Shown one piece after another: positions 12,132 to 22,047 of a stretch of DNA of 64,000 nt. Positions within the stretch are counted from its first letter, which is position 1, and each line of letters opens with the position of its first letter. Origin of the DNA: Polaribacter filamentus (GTDB taxonomy: Bacteria > Bacteroidota > Bacteroidia > Flavobacteriales > Flavobacteriaceae); the NCBI RefSeq assembly GCF_002943715.1, contig NZ_MQUA01000014.1:434001-498000 (forward strand). Reading direction: 5' to 3'. Below the pieces are notes generated by a model that ran no database searches, was not told the origin of the DNA, and worked only from the letters and a program-made list of their open reading frames with translations. A program made the translations under genes and the position numbers.

Positions 12132-12983
12132 TTATTTTGTTATTAATGTTAATTTATAATTGTCTTGTGAACGCGGTTCAATTAATAATTTTGAGTTTTT
12201 AGGCAGCTTATTACTTAATATAAAGTTTGCCAATTGTTCACCTTTTTTGTGTTGCTCAGTTATTATAAGTGGTTTTATTTTTTCGTTATCTATAACCAAT
12301 TCAATATACTTAGGACTTTTAAATAGTATGATATCTTTTAATTGATTCTCTATTTGACTCAAATAAGCTAAATCTCCTTCTATCATTTCAAATTCTATAG
12401 TGACTATTTTTTTTATAAAGCCAATAAGAGGAATGCAAATACTTGTTTCTTGATTCATTAATGAATTTAGCTTTAAAGTAGGAGTTATATCTCCAATGAT
12501 AAAAGTGTGTTCTCCAGTATTTGGGAAATATAATAATGATGAAGGAGATTTTTCTATATAAATACTAGCTTTAATTGCATCTGTAAAAGGATTGTTTTCA
12601 GTTCTTAGTGTATTCATTAATAATTCATCATCGAGCATAATCTTTAATGAACTAATATGTACATCATCTAATCGGTTTACCTTTTTATTTAGATGATATT
12701 CAAATATTGAATCTAAATACTTTTCTTCCCTTGGCAGGTCCCAAACATCTTTTGCTAATTGTGCGAGTCTTTTGGTGTCAATTCCAAGCTTTGTAAGCTC
12801 ATTAATTGCATACAGCCAAACAGCCTGAGGAATATTCATTTTGCCATATTTCTCTTTTTCAAAAAAAGGTAGAATAACTCTTTCCTTCCAATAATTAACT
12901 TGACGGGAAGAAATACCTAAATGACGTGGTAAAATATACCTTTCTGAAAAAAGCTCTCCAGTAGCAATATAATCTGTATTCAT
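12132..12983 (-). CDS. MerR-like DNA-binding regulator of the element
   Basis: This is a 283-residue protein. Its N-terminal ~75 residues form a MerR/excisionase-like winged helix (PRHLGISSRQVNYWKERVIL, then a KMNIPQAVWLYAINELTKLG helix). The remaining ~200 residues are not recognised. It is the first gene of the minus-strand operon with the small protein and the recombinase, so it probably controls or assists integration and excision. Two AT-rich palindromic blocks just upstream are the likely operator and suggest autoregulation. Confidence 0.65.
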   Translation of the reverse strand: MNTDYIATGELFSERYILPRHLGISSRQVNYWKERVILPFFEKEKYGKMNIPQAVWLYAINELTKLGIDTKRLAQLAKDVWDLPREEKYLDSIFEYHLNKKVNRLDDVHISSLKIMLDDELLMNTLRTENNPFTDAIKASIYIEKSPSSLLYFPNTGEHTFIIGDITPTLKLNSLMNQETSICIPLIGFIKKIVTIEFEMIEGDLAYLSQIENQLKDIILFKSPKYIELVIDNEKIKPLIITEQHKKGEQLANFILSNKLPKNSKLLIEPRSQDNYKLTLITK

Positions 12984-12992
12984 AAATTGTTA

Positions 12993-13054
12993 AATTAACG
13001 TTAAGGTAAATTATAAAATAATTATTTGTAAATTTACGTTAATTATGTTAATTT
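12993..13054. promoter_or_regulatory. Candidate operator: repeated inverted TTAACGTTAA-like boxes
   Basis: AATTAACGTTAAGGTAAATT at 12993-13012 and AATTTACGTTAATT plus ATGTTAATTT at 13031-13054 are related boxes in opposite orientation around an AT-rich spacer. They lie just upstream of the MerR-like gene start at 12983. Binding by that protein is inferred. Confidence 0.5.
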
Positions 13055-13163
13055 AGCAAAATATTTAGTCTAATAAGTCACAAAATAGGATTCCACGATT
13101 GGTAAGACCAAGTGTAACCTCTAGAAAGACTCATTTCATTAATAATTTATAAAATTAAAAATA

Positions 13164-13607
13164 ATGGAAGCTGAAAGCGAACAAAAACAAGGGATAATTG
13201 AACTAGTTGAAAAAACACCACTACCTCGACCTGTTTCACCTAGAGACTGTGAATGTGGATGCGGTAATAGATTTCAACCAAATAGAAGAGATCAAATGTA
13301 TTTAAATAAACAGCACGCTGACTACGGGTAAAACCAAGTAAAGAGAAAGGAAAAGAATCTTAACAGAAAAAAATGTGAAAAGATTTTATTGCTTAATGAT
13401 AATATTTTAAAGAAACACTGTACCTCAGATAGGAGTGGTAAGCAAGTTGATTGTTATTATGATATTATTAAAGCAGAAGGTTTCAAATTTGCATTTAATT
13501 TAGGTAGAAAAGAAGTTCAGGAAGTCGTTTATAATTATACTTATAACTACACATATTCTATATACTTCATGAACAAAATAAAAATGATAAAAATATTAAA
13601 AAGATGA
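13164..13607 (+). pseudogene. Small zinc-ribbon-type protein interrupted by an in-frame TAA
   Basis: The frame opens at 13164 (MEAESEQKQGIIELVEK). It carries a Cys-rich knuckle CECGCGNRFQPNRRDQMYL and stops at TAA 13329-13331 after NKQHADYG. The same frame continues without another stop to 13607 (NQVKRKEKNLNRKKCEK ...), as expected if one sense codon, probably Tyr, became TAA. Intact it would be about 147 residues. The tail ends in Lys-rich low-complexity sequence. It sits just beyond the recombinase operon and may be cargo of that element. Function unknown. Confidence 0.55.
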
Positions 13608-13813
13608 ATTCACCTATGCCAGTTGACGAGTTGCCAAGTTTTTTAGCTAAACATAATAACGTAATAGAGCCTTCTAATAATCCCATGTTAAAATATATGA
13701 TAGTTGGAGGTCTTTTGCTTTTTGCATTTGTAATTTCTGTAGCTATAATAGGTAAAAAAGGAGCATATAGTATAAACAAAAATCCAGAAGAAAATGAATC
13801 CAGTAATGAATAA
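13604..13813 (+). CDS. Small single-pass membrane protein
   Basis: This is a 69-residue protein with one strong membrane helix (LKYMIVGGLLLFAFVISVAI) and polar ends. Its start overlaps the end of the preceding frame (13607) and its end overlaps the next small gene, so the three probably form one transcript. No family recognised. Confidence 0.5.
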   Translation: MNSPMPVDELPSFLAKHNNVIEPSNNPMLKYMIVGGLLLFAFVISVAIIGKKGAYSINKNPEENESSNE

Positions 13814-13943
13814 ATCTTCAAAAGAAGATATAAAAAAAATTGTAAGTATTACGATTGGAACAATAGTTCTTGTAGGGGGATTTACCGTTTTAATAAGATT
13901 AGGTAGAATAATGATTTTTGACTGTAAAGAGATGGGGTTGTAG
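13794..13943 (+). CDS. Second small membrane protein overlapping the first
   Basis: This is a 49-residue frame beginning MNPVMNKSSKEDIKK, followed by one hydrophobic segment (IVSITIGTIVLVGGFTVLI). It overlaps the preceding gene by 20 bp in another frame, a layout typical of translationally coupled small genes. No family recognised. Confidence 0.4.
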   Translation: MNPVMNKSSKEDIKKIVSITIGTIVLVGGFTVLIRLGRIMIFDCKEMGL

Positions 13944-13998
13944 TTGAAACATTCTCACAAAATCAATCCAAATAAAAAAAAGGTCGTCCATAATAGGA

Positions 13999-14880
13999 GG
14001 GGGCTGAAAAAGTAGATTAATTTTAAAATTGACCTATAAAACGATTGTTTTTAACCCTTTTTTAGGTAATTCTTCTACCTATTAGCTTAGTTTTAAGAAT
14101 CTTTTAAGGTTCACTGCAAAAATAGCTATGGCTCTCTGCATTTGCATGTTTGTAATACTGTGTGATTTTGTTCTTCTAAAATCCTGAGTTTTTTCAATTC
14201 TCCATTTTTTTTTTAAATAGTCGGTTTCATGAAAAGTCAATTGGTACTTATGAACATCTGACTTTATAATAACAGAATACGTTTTTGATTCCGATCCTTC
14301 TTTATAATATCCTTTTTGACATACAAACATATCAGCATCTTTATTATAATCAAATTGATCTTCTTTTTTTCTAAAGCCTTGTGTTATTGAAGGGTTTAGT
14401 TTAGACACAACTTTAATTCCTTGCTCATTGGTTAGTTTAAGAATACTCTTTCCTGAGTAGGCTGCATCACCTATCACTGTGTCAACATCAATTCTATTTT
14501 GTTGACTATTCTCTAGTCGCTCAGTCAGTAATGGGCCATCTCCCTTCCTCTTAAGGTTACAAGGGCTGCGGTTATAATATATTCTTCGCTCATTGCGAGA
14601 TGAGTCTTGCAGCCATAAAAGGAACTATCTACCAATTTATGTCCTATTTTTGCATCGGTATCTTTAGCACATAGCGTACAGTTATTTTGAGTTTCTTCAA
14701 TCGCTTCTTTGAGTAAATTTAATTTTTATTTTATAGCTCAATTGAACTTTTTGTTGCTGAATTAGCATTTTTAAGGGGCTTTACATTATTCCTAAAGTGC
14801 AAAAAAAAAGAGTAGAAAACTTTCGTATTTTACTCTTTTTTAATTCTGTTTTTGCTGCTATTGACTTTTTTAGAGCCCCT
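13999..14880 (-). pseudogene. IS1182-family transposase remnant
   Basis: The minus strand encodes pieces of an IS1182 transposase in different frames. DTDAKIGHKLVDSSFYGCKT and EEYIITAALVTLRG are followed, after a frameshift, by DVDTVIGDAAYSGKSILKL, GIKVVSKLNPSI and, after an internal deletion, MQRAIAIFAVNLKRFLKL. The DDE core is incomplete. GGGGCT...AAAAGT-like ends are seen at about 13999 and, inverted, at 14866-14880, so nearly the whole decayed element is delimited. Confidence 0.75.
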
Positions 14881-15536
14881 TCTTAAATTGCTTTGTCTTT
14901 TGTTATAATCTATTTTGTACGATCTATAATAAAAAACCTGAGAACAGCGTAAAAAGCCGTAAAACGTCGTTGTACATCGTAAAGCCTCTTGAAACGACGT
15001 TTTAAGTAATTTAGTTAAGCGTCAAATTTGACAAATTTAATGAGATTTCAGTTGACAAAACCACCTTTGAACACCTGTTTTTGAGTAAAGAAAAAATCTA
15101 GTTTTCTTCTAAACTAGTTGAGACAGAACCTGGCTCCCATGAAGTTACTTTAGCTTTTGATTTAGGAGCGAACGGAAAATATGCTGCTAAAAAGAAAACA
15201 CCTTTATTTTGATAGTATAATAATAGCAATCACATAAAACTAAAAGTAACGATTCTAAAATTGTTGCTTTTTTATTTAAATAATCTCAAAATTATGTCCG
15301 ATTAAATGTAATAACTCCATTTGTTTAAGTTGTCTAATTTTTAGTCAACCTATTTTAGGAAAGTACAGTTTCGCAATTGCAAAATCTGGATTACCTTATG
15401 ATGAAAAGTACGTTTCTATTTTACCAAAATAAGTAGTATTTATATAAAAAATAAAAGTTCAAAACACTAATTAATAGAATTATGAGCCTAGAATAATTAT
15501 GCATAAATTTAATGAAGAAAAGAGTTGTTTTTTAGC
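14881..15536. other. Intergenic region with gene fragments and an IS3-type end
   Basis: No intact gene is seen. Around 14950-15000 there is a short tract with recurring CGTaaAacg words. A frame fragment GSHEVTLAFDLGANGKYAA ends at about 15213. Another tail fragment (SGLPYDEKYVSILPK) ends at about 15432. Between them, TTTTAGTCAACCTATTTTAGG at about 15341-15361 matches the terminal repeat of the IS3 element at 42359-42383. The stretch looks like accumulated breakpoints. Confidence 0.5.
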
Positions 15537-16373
15537 TCAGTTCTTTGTTGTCAGTAGTTGTTTTAAGCTTTCTGTTATTATCTTTCTCAATTCATCTGAC
15601 CAAAGAATATTATAATGACCTAGATTATCTAATTCTATAAGACTACTTCTTTTAAAAGCCTTCGTTACCTCTCTCGCTCCCTCGATGGGTAATACTTTAT
15701 CTGTTTTTGAATGAACAATAATTGCCTTTTTCACATTCGATAATTCTTGACAGTATGAAGCCATATTAAGATGATTAATATCTTCATTAGTATCATTTTG
15801 AATAAGCTTTATCAATTCATTCTTAGCTTTGCTTTTTATTCCAAAATAGTCTGAAATTTCATTAACTCTCGACATAAAATTATATGGTGTTGTAACCATT
15901 ATCCACAGATCTAAATTAAATTCAGGATTATTCCTAAAAATTGTTGCTGCATTTACACTACCGAAGGAATGACTAATGATTACTTGAGGCATTATATTAG
16001 TAAATTCAGATTCTAGAAATTCAGCAAATTCAAACATCGATGTTTTTTTTATTGAACTTTTTCCGTGTGCTGGTGCATCATACGCTACAACCTGATATTT
16101 ATTTTGTATTAAATCATCTATAATTCCTGCAAAATTCCCGGCTCGTCCTTCCCAACCGTGAATAAGAAGAGCAGTTTTCTTATTTTCCTTTCCCCACTGA
16201 TATTTATGAATTTTAAACTTTTTGTATTCTATATCTTCAGTATGTGCTTTACTTAATATCGATTCCTCTGAATCTCTTAATTTTCTAATTCTCGGGTTGC
16301 TCAAATACTTATAAGCAATCCTTGAAACAAGTTTAGGGGAAAATAACTGTAGTATTTGAATCATTCTTTTCAT
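15537..16373 (-). CDS. Alpha/beta hydrolase
   Basis: This is a 278-residue alpha/beta-hydrolase-fold protein. The oxyanion-side motif LLIHGWEGRAGNFAG, the nucleophile elbow SHSFGS (G-x-S-x-G variant with Ser at the first position), an acid in VHSKTDKVLP and a C-terminal His in LDNLGHYNIL are visible. No signal peptide; probably cytoplasmic or membrane-associated. The substrate cannot be told. Its 5' side abuts the first attC-like unit of the array, so it may be the last cassette gene. Confidence 0.75.
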   Translation of the reverse strand: MKRMIQILQLFSPKLVSRIAYKYLSNPRIRKLRDSEESILSKAHTEDIEYKKFKIHKYQWGKENKKTALLIHGWEGRAGNFAGIIDDLIQNKYQVVAYDAPAHGKSSIKKTSMFEFAEFLESEFTNIMPQVIISHSFGSVNAATIFRNNPEFNLDLWIMVTTPYNFMSRVNEISDYFGIKSKAKNELIKLIQNDTNEDINHLNMASYCQELSNVKKAIIVHSKTDKVLPIEGAREVTKAFKRSSLIELDNLGHYNILWSDELRKIITESLKQLLTTKN

Positions 16374-16381
16374 ATGTAATT

Positions 16382-16527
16382 GGTATTAACCTTGGAATAC
16401 GCGTATCATTTCGTTGCGTATTAAAGCAACTAATTTAACAGTTAAAATGGAGTACTAAAAATCATACTTGGTTCTTTTTTGAATAAAGTTTGTGGAATAC
16501 TTCATTATTTATAGGTTTTGTTATCTG
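16382..16527 (-). repeat. attC-like site a1
   Basis: The + strand begins GGTATTAAC, continues CGTATCATTTCGTTGCGTAT, which resembles units a6 and a7, and ends TTTATAGG...GTTATCTG. The right end lies inside the last codons of the gene at 16505, the same overlap seen at a10. This is a divergent member of the family. Confidence 0.5.
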
Positions 16528-16915
16528 TTCGGTTTTTTTCTTTATTTAGAATTATCCAAATTAGAATTGAGAAAGCTAATGTTAATAAAGTGAAAAATTT
16601 CTCAAAATTGGTTTTAGCTAAAATATTTCCAATCGTATTCAAACCAAATACTATAAAGAAAATCCATAAAGTTACATTCACAATTTTCATTGATATAAAA
16701 GCTCTTAAATACTTTCCTTTTATCAATAGGATTGAAAATAAAAATAGATTGATTATTACAGAAATAGTTTCAAAAATATACATCTCGAAATCATTTTTTA
16801 GTCTTCCTCCCCAAGAAATTTCATAGGGAACTATTTTTATCATAATACATAAGTGAAAAAGTATTACCGCTACCAATAGATAGAACATAGTTTTAATTGC
16901 AGATTTTGGATTCAA
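16505..16915 (-). CDS. Four-helix membrane protein of unknown function (cassette gene)
   Basis: This is a 136-residue protein with four predicted membrane helices (for example FYLLVAVILFHLCIMI, TISVIINLFLFSILLI and TLAFSILIWIILN). No conserved family is recognised. The stop codon lies within attC-like unit a1, as is common for integron cassette genes. Confidence 0.6.
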   Translation of the reverse strand: MNPKSAIKTMFYLLVAVILFHLCIMIKIVPYEISWGGRLKNDFEMYIFETISVIINLFLFSILLIKGKYLRAFISMKIVNVTLWIFFIVFGLNTIGNILAKTNFEKFFTLLTLAFSILIWIILNKEKNRTDNKTYK

Positions 16916-16975
16916 TTTTTTTGTTATTTAAAAATAAATTATACTCTATCGTACATAATATCCTGTCCGCATTAA

Positions 16976-17707
16976 TTAATTAATTAACTCCAAAATCATC
17001 TTTCCTGCTTGTATATACACCTCTTGCCTAATTACTTGTCTGTTGTTAATATCAATATAAAATGTCATAATACCTTTATCGTCCATAATATCATCAGTCA
17101 CTTTTACTATCCAAACATCCCTATCGCCATTTCCGGGCATTTTACCTTCTTCAACATTTTTAATAAATGCCTTTATTACGCCTGTTTTAGCACTTGGGTT
17201 ATAATCAAAAATAGAAATAGTTTTTTGGTAGCCGTTATGCAATGGCAACCATCGAATCAATTGCGGATACATATTGCTATCGAAATAACTGCCAGATGTA
17301 GTTTCAGATATTTCGCTTTTAGTATTTGTGTTTTTGTCAAAATAATAGCCTGTTACTATTTCATCATAATTAAGTACCACATCTCTTTGTCGATTATATG
17401 AAGAGTGGTAAATAGGTTTAAGGCTATTTATATGAGCAATAGTGGTGTCAACCCATTTTGTTGGAACTTGCTTCATTTTAACAGAGGTAATTATTAAAAC
17501 CCTATTTTTTATTTTTTTTATCTCTGTTTTAATTTTTCCTATTTCTAGTTTGGTGGTGTCCATTTCAATAGACCAAGTCATTTCGTAATTCTCATTTTTG
17601 ATCAATTCTGAATCAAAAGAATTGTTTAATGGTGTGATTGTGGACTCTTGCCCAAATGAACTCAGAGAAATAAATACCAATAGGGCTGTTAAAAGAATAT
17701 TTTTCAT
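16976..17707 (-). CDS. Secreted DUF3108-like protein
   Basis: This is a 243-residue protein with signal peptide MKNILLTALLVFISLSSFGQ. The rest is beta-rich and resembles DUF3108-like periplasmic proteins (YHSSYNRQRDVVLNYDEIVTG ... DVWIVKVTDDIMDDKGIMTF ... NRQVIRQEVYI). Function unknown. No clear attC-like unit separates it from its neighbours. Confidence 0.6.
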   Translation of the reverse strand: MKNILLTALLVFISLSSFGQESTITPLNNSFDSELIKNENYEMTWSIEMDTTKLEIGKIKTEIKKIKNRVLIITSVKMKQVPTKWVDTTIAHINSLKPIYHSSYNRQRDVVLNYDEIVTGYYFDKNTNTKSEISETTSGSYFDSNMYPQLIRWLPLHNGYQKTISIFDYNPSAKTGVIKAFIKNVEEGKMPGNGDRDVWIVKVTDDIMDDKGIMTFYIDINNRQVIRQEVYIQAGKMILELIN

Positions 17708-17775
17708 AAATTATTTTTTAAATGTTATTAGCAATAGTCAATTTTAGTTAGAAGAATTATTATTAATTAAATCAA

Positions 17776-18135
17776 CTAATGAAGGATTGTAACTTTAGGG
17801 TTTAGAGTAACTTCTGTGAATTTTCCACTACCATTTTTAGTTTCTTCCATTATTCCAGTTGCGTTGTCCAAATATTCAGTCACTATAATTTTATTCACAG
17901 AACATAAATGCAAATACCAAAGCATATGGCAAGCTGACAATGAAGATAGGAAAAGGTCTTCAGGGTTATATCTCGTTTTGTCTCCCAAAAAAGAAGGGTC
18001 AGAAGAACCATTTATTCCATCATATTTTCCTGTAGCTATAATTTTATGATTTCTATTGAAAGATTTGTAATTCAAAGTTCCATTTCCTTCGTTTCCTGTC
18101 CATTCAACTTTGATTTCGTAATTGTGTTTTTTCAT
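17776..18135 (-). CDS. OsmC-family protein, copy 1 (3'-truncated)
   Basis: This is a 119-residue OsmC/Ohr-like protein with GKYDGINGSSDPSFLGDK, YNPEDLFLSSLSACHMLWYL and a C-terminal strand KFTEVTLNPKV. The redox Cys of SACHM is present. The usual C-terminal helix with the second Cys (ANEMCFIANSC in copy 2 at 27559) is missing because the sequence diverges right after NPKV. The upstream flank is identical to copy 2 through TCGGTTTTCTC. Its 5' edge still carries GGCTTACAAC, the cassette boundary that copy 2 lacks. Confidence 0.75.
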   Translation of the reverse strand: MKKHNYEIKVEWTGNEGNGTLNYKSFNRNHKIIATGKYDGINGSSDPSFLGDKTRYNPEDLFLSSLSACHMLWYLHLCSVNKIIVTEYLDNATGIMEETKNGSGKFTEVTLNPKVTILH

Positions 18136-18168
18136 TCTTATTTCAAATTATTATCGGTTTTCTCAAAT

Positions 18169-18273
18169 GGCTTACAACACCTGGCTATCTGCTCCTGGTG
18201 TTGATATATTATAATATCTACACACCCGTTGTGCATTATAAATATCTACACCTTTATATACTGTTGTTTGTGG
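18169..18273 (-). repeat. attC-like site a2 with solo IS982 end
   Basis: The + strand begins GGCTTACAAC and ends TTTATATACTGTTGTTTGTGG, matching the family's ends. A short hairpin (CAACACCTGG/CCTGGTGTTG) follows the left core. CCCGTTGTGCATTATAAA at about 18224-18241 is identical to an IS982 terminal repeat found at 46058 and 47036, suggesting a past insertion or excision. Confidence 0.55.
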
Positions 18274-18667
18274 ACTTTTTCGTTTTTGTAAACACGTGCG
18301 ATAATATTAGAAACAAGAAGGCTATTCCAAAGCCTAAAATTCCAATATTAATTCCTAATACAGTCTTTTCACTTCCATCTAAATATTTCATAGAACCACC
18401 ATAGCCATCCTTTAAGAAAAATGCTAATAAAAATCCACCCATAACTATGAGGCTTAATAAAGTGCTTAATCGGACATCTTTTTTATACCAAACTAACCAC
18501 AAGCATACTACGCCTATACTTGAGTTGGTAATCAATTGCCAAACTTCGTGGATTAGAGCATGAGGTGTCCAATCTGGATTCCAAACATGCGTTTCACTGA
18601 CATCCAAAAAAGGGACGACAACTGCATATAAAATTACACTGAATGTTATTGCTATTTTTTTTATCAT
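18254..18667 (-). CDS. Four-helix membrane protein, DUF6640-like
   Basis: This is a 137-residue membrane protein with about four helices. A conserved-looking segment after the first helix (VSETHVWNPDWTPHALIHEVW) resembles the DUF6640 family. Function unknown. Its last codons (NNSI then TAA) lie inside attC-like unit a2. Confidence 0.6.
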   Translation of the reverse strand: MIKKIAITFSVILYAVVVPFLDVSETHVWNPDWTPHALIHEVWQLITNSSIGVVCLWLVWYKKDVRLSTLLSLIVMGGFLLAFFLKDGYGGSMKYLDGSEKTVLGINIGILGFGIAFLFLILSHVFTKTKKSTNNSI

Positions 18668-18727
18668 AACTATTTGTTTTTAGATGTACATAACTAATAT
18701 TATTTGATGTATTTCATTTCAAGTATT

Positions 18728-19010
18728 CTAAAGTTTGAGAGAACCTTCATAATCAAGAGCGTTGCTATTAAGCGTTTTATGAATTTCATCTCTAAATTCT
18801 TGATAATATAACAAAACACCACTTGGATTCTCAATTTGTGGCCAATGCCCAATGTCTTGCCTCAGTAGCTTTACATTCGGTTCGGGAATCAGTTCTTTAT
18901 ATCGTTTAGCCATATGAATACCAGAATTAGGATCGAATGGCCCATTTATAAAGCACATTGGGATCTTAGTGTTTTGCATTGCACTTATCCATCTTTCTTG
19001 ATGGTTTAAT
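18728..19010 (-). pseudogene. C-terminal fragment of an alpha/beta hydrolase
   Basis: The frame reads LNHQERWISAMQNTKIPMCF and then FDPNSGIHMAKRYKELIPEP and DIGHWPQIENPSGVL. This is the acid and catalytic-His end of a haloalkane-dehalogenase-like alpha/beta hydrolase. The N-terminal two-thirds, with the nucleophile, are missing: the frame begins exactly where the RND pump gene ends (19006). Insertion or deletion during arrival of the efflux operon is the likely cause. Confidence 0.7.
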
Positions 19011-22000
19011 TTGTCTTATTTTTTGTTAACCATTTATATAGAATAGGTACTACCAAAAGTGTTAATATTGTACTAGAAATCATTCCCCCAATTAATGTCC
19101 AGCCTAAGGGCGACCATAAAGTAGTTCCTGAAAATGTAAGAGGCATCAATCCTAAAATTGTTGTCAAAGACGTTAATACTATTGGTGTGAATCGTGTCTT
19201 GGCGGCAAGTTTAATGGCTTCCATTTTTTCCATACCTTCCGAAATGAGTTGATTTGTATAATCCACTAGAATAATCGAATTGTTCACTACGATTCCCTGT
19301 AAACTGATAAAGCCTACGAAGGCAAAAAACGAGAACGACCAACCTGTTAGAAACAAGGCGATAAAAGAGCCGCTGAATGCCAAGGGAATCGCTGAAAATA
19401 TAATCAACGGTTGAGTTACACTTCTAAACTGTAGAACGAGAACTGCAAAAATCAAAATAAGCGCGATCCCAAGAAGAAGACCTAAATCACCAAAACTTTC
19501 GGATTGTGACTCGTATTCACCGCCTAGGTAATATCGATATCCTTTGGGCCACTTATATGCATCAAGTTTAGGAATGATAGCTTCCATATAATCCTTGGTT
19601 TTATCTGGGTCTGAAACATTAGCGGTTACGGCTGTATTTAAATTCGTATTAAAATGATTCAAGGTTGCATAATTCTGCTTGAACCTTAGGGATGCAACTT
19701 GCTTTAGTGGTAATGTAGCACCCGTACTACTGGTAACAAATATCCTGTCAAAATCTTCCAGTACTTGTTTTTCGTTAAATGGCATACGTATTACTAACGG
19801 ATAATTATCTTTATCAATTTGAAGGTTATCTATTGTTAGTCCATTTAGACTAGCACGAACGGTCTGGTCGATTGTAATTAATGGAACATTTAATAAAGCG
19901 GCTTTATCTCTATTGATTTCTATGGATATATCTGTCTTGGCCACAGAAAGTGGGTTGTCGACATCCATAACACCTTCTGTCTGCTTCAATATGCGTTCCA
20001 CTTCATAAGCAATACTTTTTAAGGTATCTATTTCCTCGCCTATTAATAGAATTTCAATCGGTGCTGCGAAGGGTGCTCCATTTTTTAACTCTCTAAAAGA
20101 AATTTGTGCATCTGGATAGCTCGCAAACCTTTCGCGCAAACTTTGCAATGTGGCGTAGAATTTTTTTGGATTCCATTCTTCAAAGTTTACCAATACTTCG
20201 CCGTGATATGTTTTGTATTCTTCTGGAATTCGATTGTAATAGACCTGTGGGTTTCCGTGGCCTGCATTTACCGTATAATTTTTGACATAACCCGTAGTGT
20301 CCAAAACAGATTCAATATACCGTAATGTTTTATCAGTATGGTCAATATTACTTGAGTATGGATGATTTACATCAATAAGTAGCATCGGTTTGTCCGCAGT
20401 TGGAAAAAAACTGATGCCAATACTTGGGAACAAAGCGGCGGATGCTATCAAGAATCCGAAACTGGCAAGCACAACCAAAGTACCTTTTCGAAGTGCAAAA
20501 TTCAATAGACGACTGTAGTGCTTCTCAACAAAATAGTTAAGTTTTTTAGTAACAAGAGGTGTTTTTTTCTCTTTGCCTTTTTTCAATAGTCTACTCGCGA
20601 TTATAGGCGTAAAGGTCAATGCAAGAACAAGTGAGGCCAGTAAAACAAAGATTACCGTTAGTGGAAGTGTACGAAGAAATTCGCCCGGTCCACTTTCTAA
20701 CAACGCCAAAGGCGCGAACGATAGAATTGTTGTAAGCGTAGAGCTGATGATGGCGTAGCCAACTTCACTAGTGCCTTTTGCTGCCGCTTCCATTAAAGAA
20801 AAACCCTCTCGTTTGAAACGAACGATATTTTCTATGACTACGATACCATTGTCGACTAAAAGGCCCAATGCAATAACCAATGCCGCAATGGATATTTGTT
20901 GTAAAGCATAGCCTGATAGGTCTAAGACCGTTAAGGCTATCAGAATAGAAAGCGGAATAACTACCATAATTATCAAAGAGGAACGCCATCCTAGAAAGAT
21001 TAGAATTATGATACCTACCAACAGAATGCCTTGAACTAGATTTAAGATAAAATCATTGATTCGTAACGCAACAGCAGGTGCTTGTTCAAAGGCCGTTTCA
21101 AGCGCAATCGTATTGGGTAGATTCTGCTTAAAAGCTGTGGTAGTTTTATTTATTTCTTCTGCTAGTTTGATGATATTTCCACCACGCTTTTGAGTGACGT
21201 TTATATAAATAGCTTTTTTGCCGTTGTGCCTAGCAATCCATCTACTTTCTTCATAATCAAAATTGACTTCCGCAATATCTCTTAAATAGACGATTTGATT
21301 TTCATCCGAATAAATTGCTGTATTCCTTATTTCCTCTAATGATTCATAGTTACCCGATGTTTTTATATTGAATCCAATATTGCCAGCTTTAATATTTCCC
21401 CCAGGAATATTGAGATTATTGGACTGTAAGATGTTAATGACCATACCGAGGTTGATGTCTAGGTTAGACATTTTTTGAAAATCCAGAGTTATTCTTATTT
21501 CTTCTTCAGGATTGGCTTCAATTTCAACCTTCTTTATGTAGTCTATGGTTTCTAATTCATCCTCAAAATCTTCAGCAATATCATTTAATATGTTATAGGG
21601 AACGGTTTCAGAAACAAGTGCGAATTGATTCACCGCAACGCGGTCTTCTGGTTTAAACTGGTCAATATCCAACTGTATAATTCCATCTGGTAATGTTGGT
21701 CGTATTTTGTCGATTTCTGAAACAATATCATCGTAGCTATCATCGTAGTTCACCCCAAACTCAACTTCTACTTTTATAACAGCTAAACCATCTGCAATTT
21801 CGGTTTTGATTTCGGTTACATCGTCTATTTCGCCTATTACTTCTTCAATAGGGTCAACTATCAACTCTTCCATATCTTCCGGGCTTGCACCAGGATAAAC
21901 CACAACAACAGTATAGTTAGGTAGGTTTAGAAAAGGGTCCTCAGACCTAGGCATAGTATTAAAACTACGAATACCTAGAAAGACTGCAAGTGCAATTGTA

Positions 22001-22047
22001 GTAAGTACAAAAAGGTAGTTTTTTATTGCTAATTGTGGTAATTTCAT
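19006..22047 (-). CDS. RND efflux pump, inner-membrane transporter
   Basis: This is a 1,013-residue AcrB/CzcA-superfamily transporter. The N-terminal helix is followed by porter segments (NYTVVVVYPGASPEDMEELI), then the central membrane block (IALGLLVDNGIVVIENI with the conserved Asp, and the GTSEVGYAIISSTLTTI loop). A second porter region and the C-terminal block (GIVVNNSIILVDYTNQLI, then PIVLTSLTTILGLMPL) follow. It would exchange protons for drugs or other amphipathic compounds. Its start overlaps the adaptor gene stop by 4 bp; together with the outer-membrane factor they form a three-part pump under the TetR regulator at 25104. Confidence 0.93.
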   Translation of the reverse strand: MKLPQLAIKNYLFVLTTIALAVFLGIRSFNTMPRSEDPFLNLPNYTVVVVYPGASPEDMEELIVDPIEEVIGEIDDVTEIKTEIADGLAVIKVEVEFGVNYDDSYDDIVSEIDKIRPTLPDGIIQLDIDQFKPEDRVAVNQFALVSETVPYNILNDIAEDFEDELETIDYIKKVEIEANPEEEIRITLDFQKMSNLDINLGMVINILQSNNLNIPGGNIKAGNIGFNIKTSGNYESLEEIRNTAIYSDENQIVYLRDIAEVNFDYEESRWIARHNGKKAIYINVTQKRGGNIIKLAEEINKTTTAFKQNLPNTIALETAFEQAPAVALRINDFILNLVQGILLVGIIILIFLGWRSSLIIMVVIPLSILIALTVLDLSGYALQQISIAALVIALGLLVDNGIVVIENIVRFKREGFSLMEAAAKGTSEVGYAIISSTLTTILSFAPLALLESGPGEFLRTLPLTVIFVLLASLVLALTFTPIIASRLLKKGKEKKTPLVTKKLNYFVEKHYSRLLNFALRKGTLVVLASFGFLIASAALFPSIGISFFPTADKPMLLIDVNHPYSSNIDHTDKTLRYIESVLDTTGYVKNYTVNAGHGNPQVYYNRIPEEYKTYHGEVLVNFEEWNPKKFYATLQSLRERFASYPDAQISFRELKNGAPFAAPIEILLIGEEIDTLKSIAYEVERILKQTEGVMDVDNPLSVAKTDISIEINRDKAALLNVPLITIDQTVRASLNGLTIDNLQIDKDNYPLVIRMPFNEKQVLEDFDRIFVTSSTGATLPLKQVASLRFKQNYATLNHFNTNLNTAVTANVSDPDKTKDYMEAIIPKLDAYKWPKGYRYYLGGEYESQSESFGDLGLLLGIALILIFAVLVLQFRSVTQPLIIFSAIPLAFSGSFIALFLTGWSFSFFAFVGFISLQGIVVNNSIILVDYTNQLISEGMEKMEAIKLAAKTRFTPIVLTSLTTILGLMPLTFSGTTLWSPLGWTLIGGMISSTILTLLVVPILYKWLTKNKTN

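Noticed and set aside
15050-15220. PorP/SprF-like gene end (GSHEVTLAFDLGAN...)
   Set aside because: Too short and without a start; resemblance to T9SS membrane proteins is only impressionistic.
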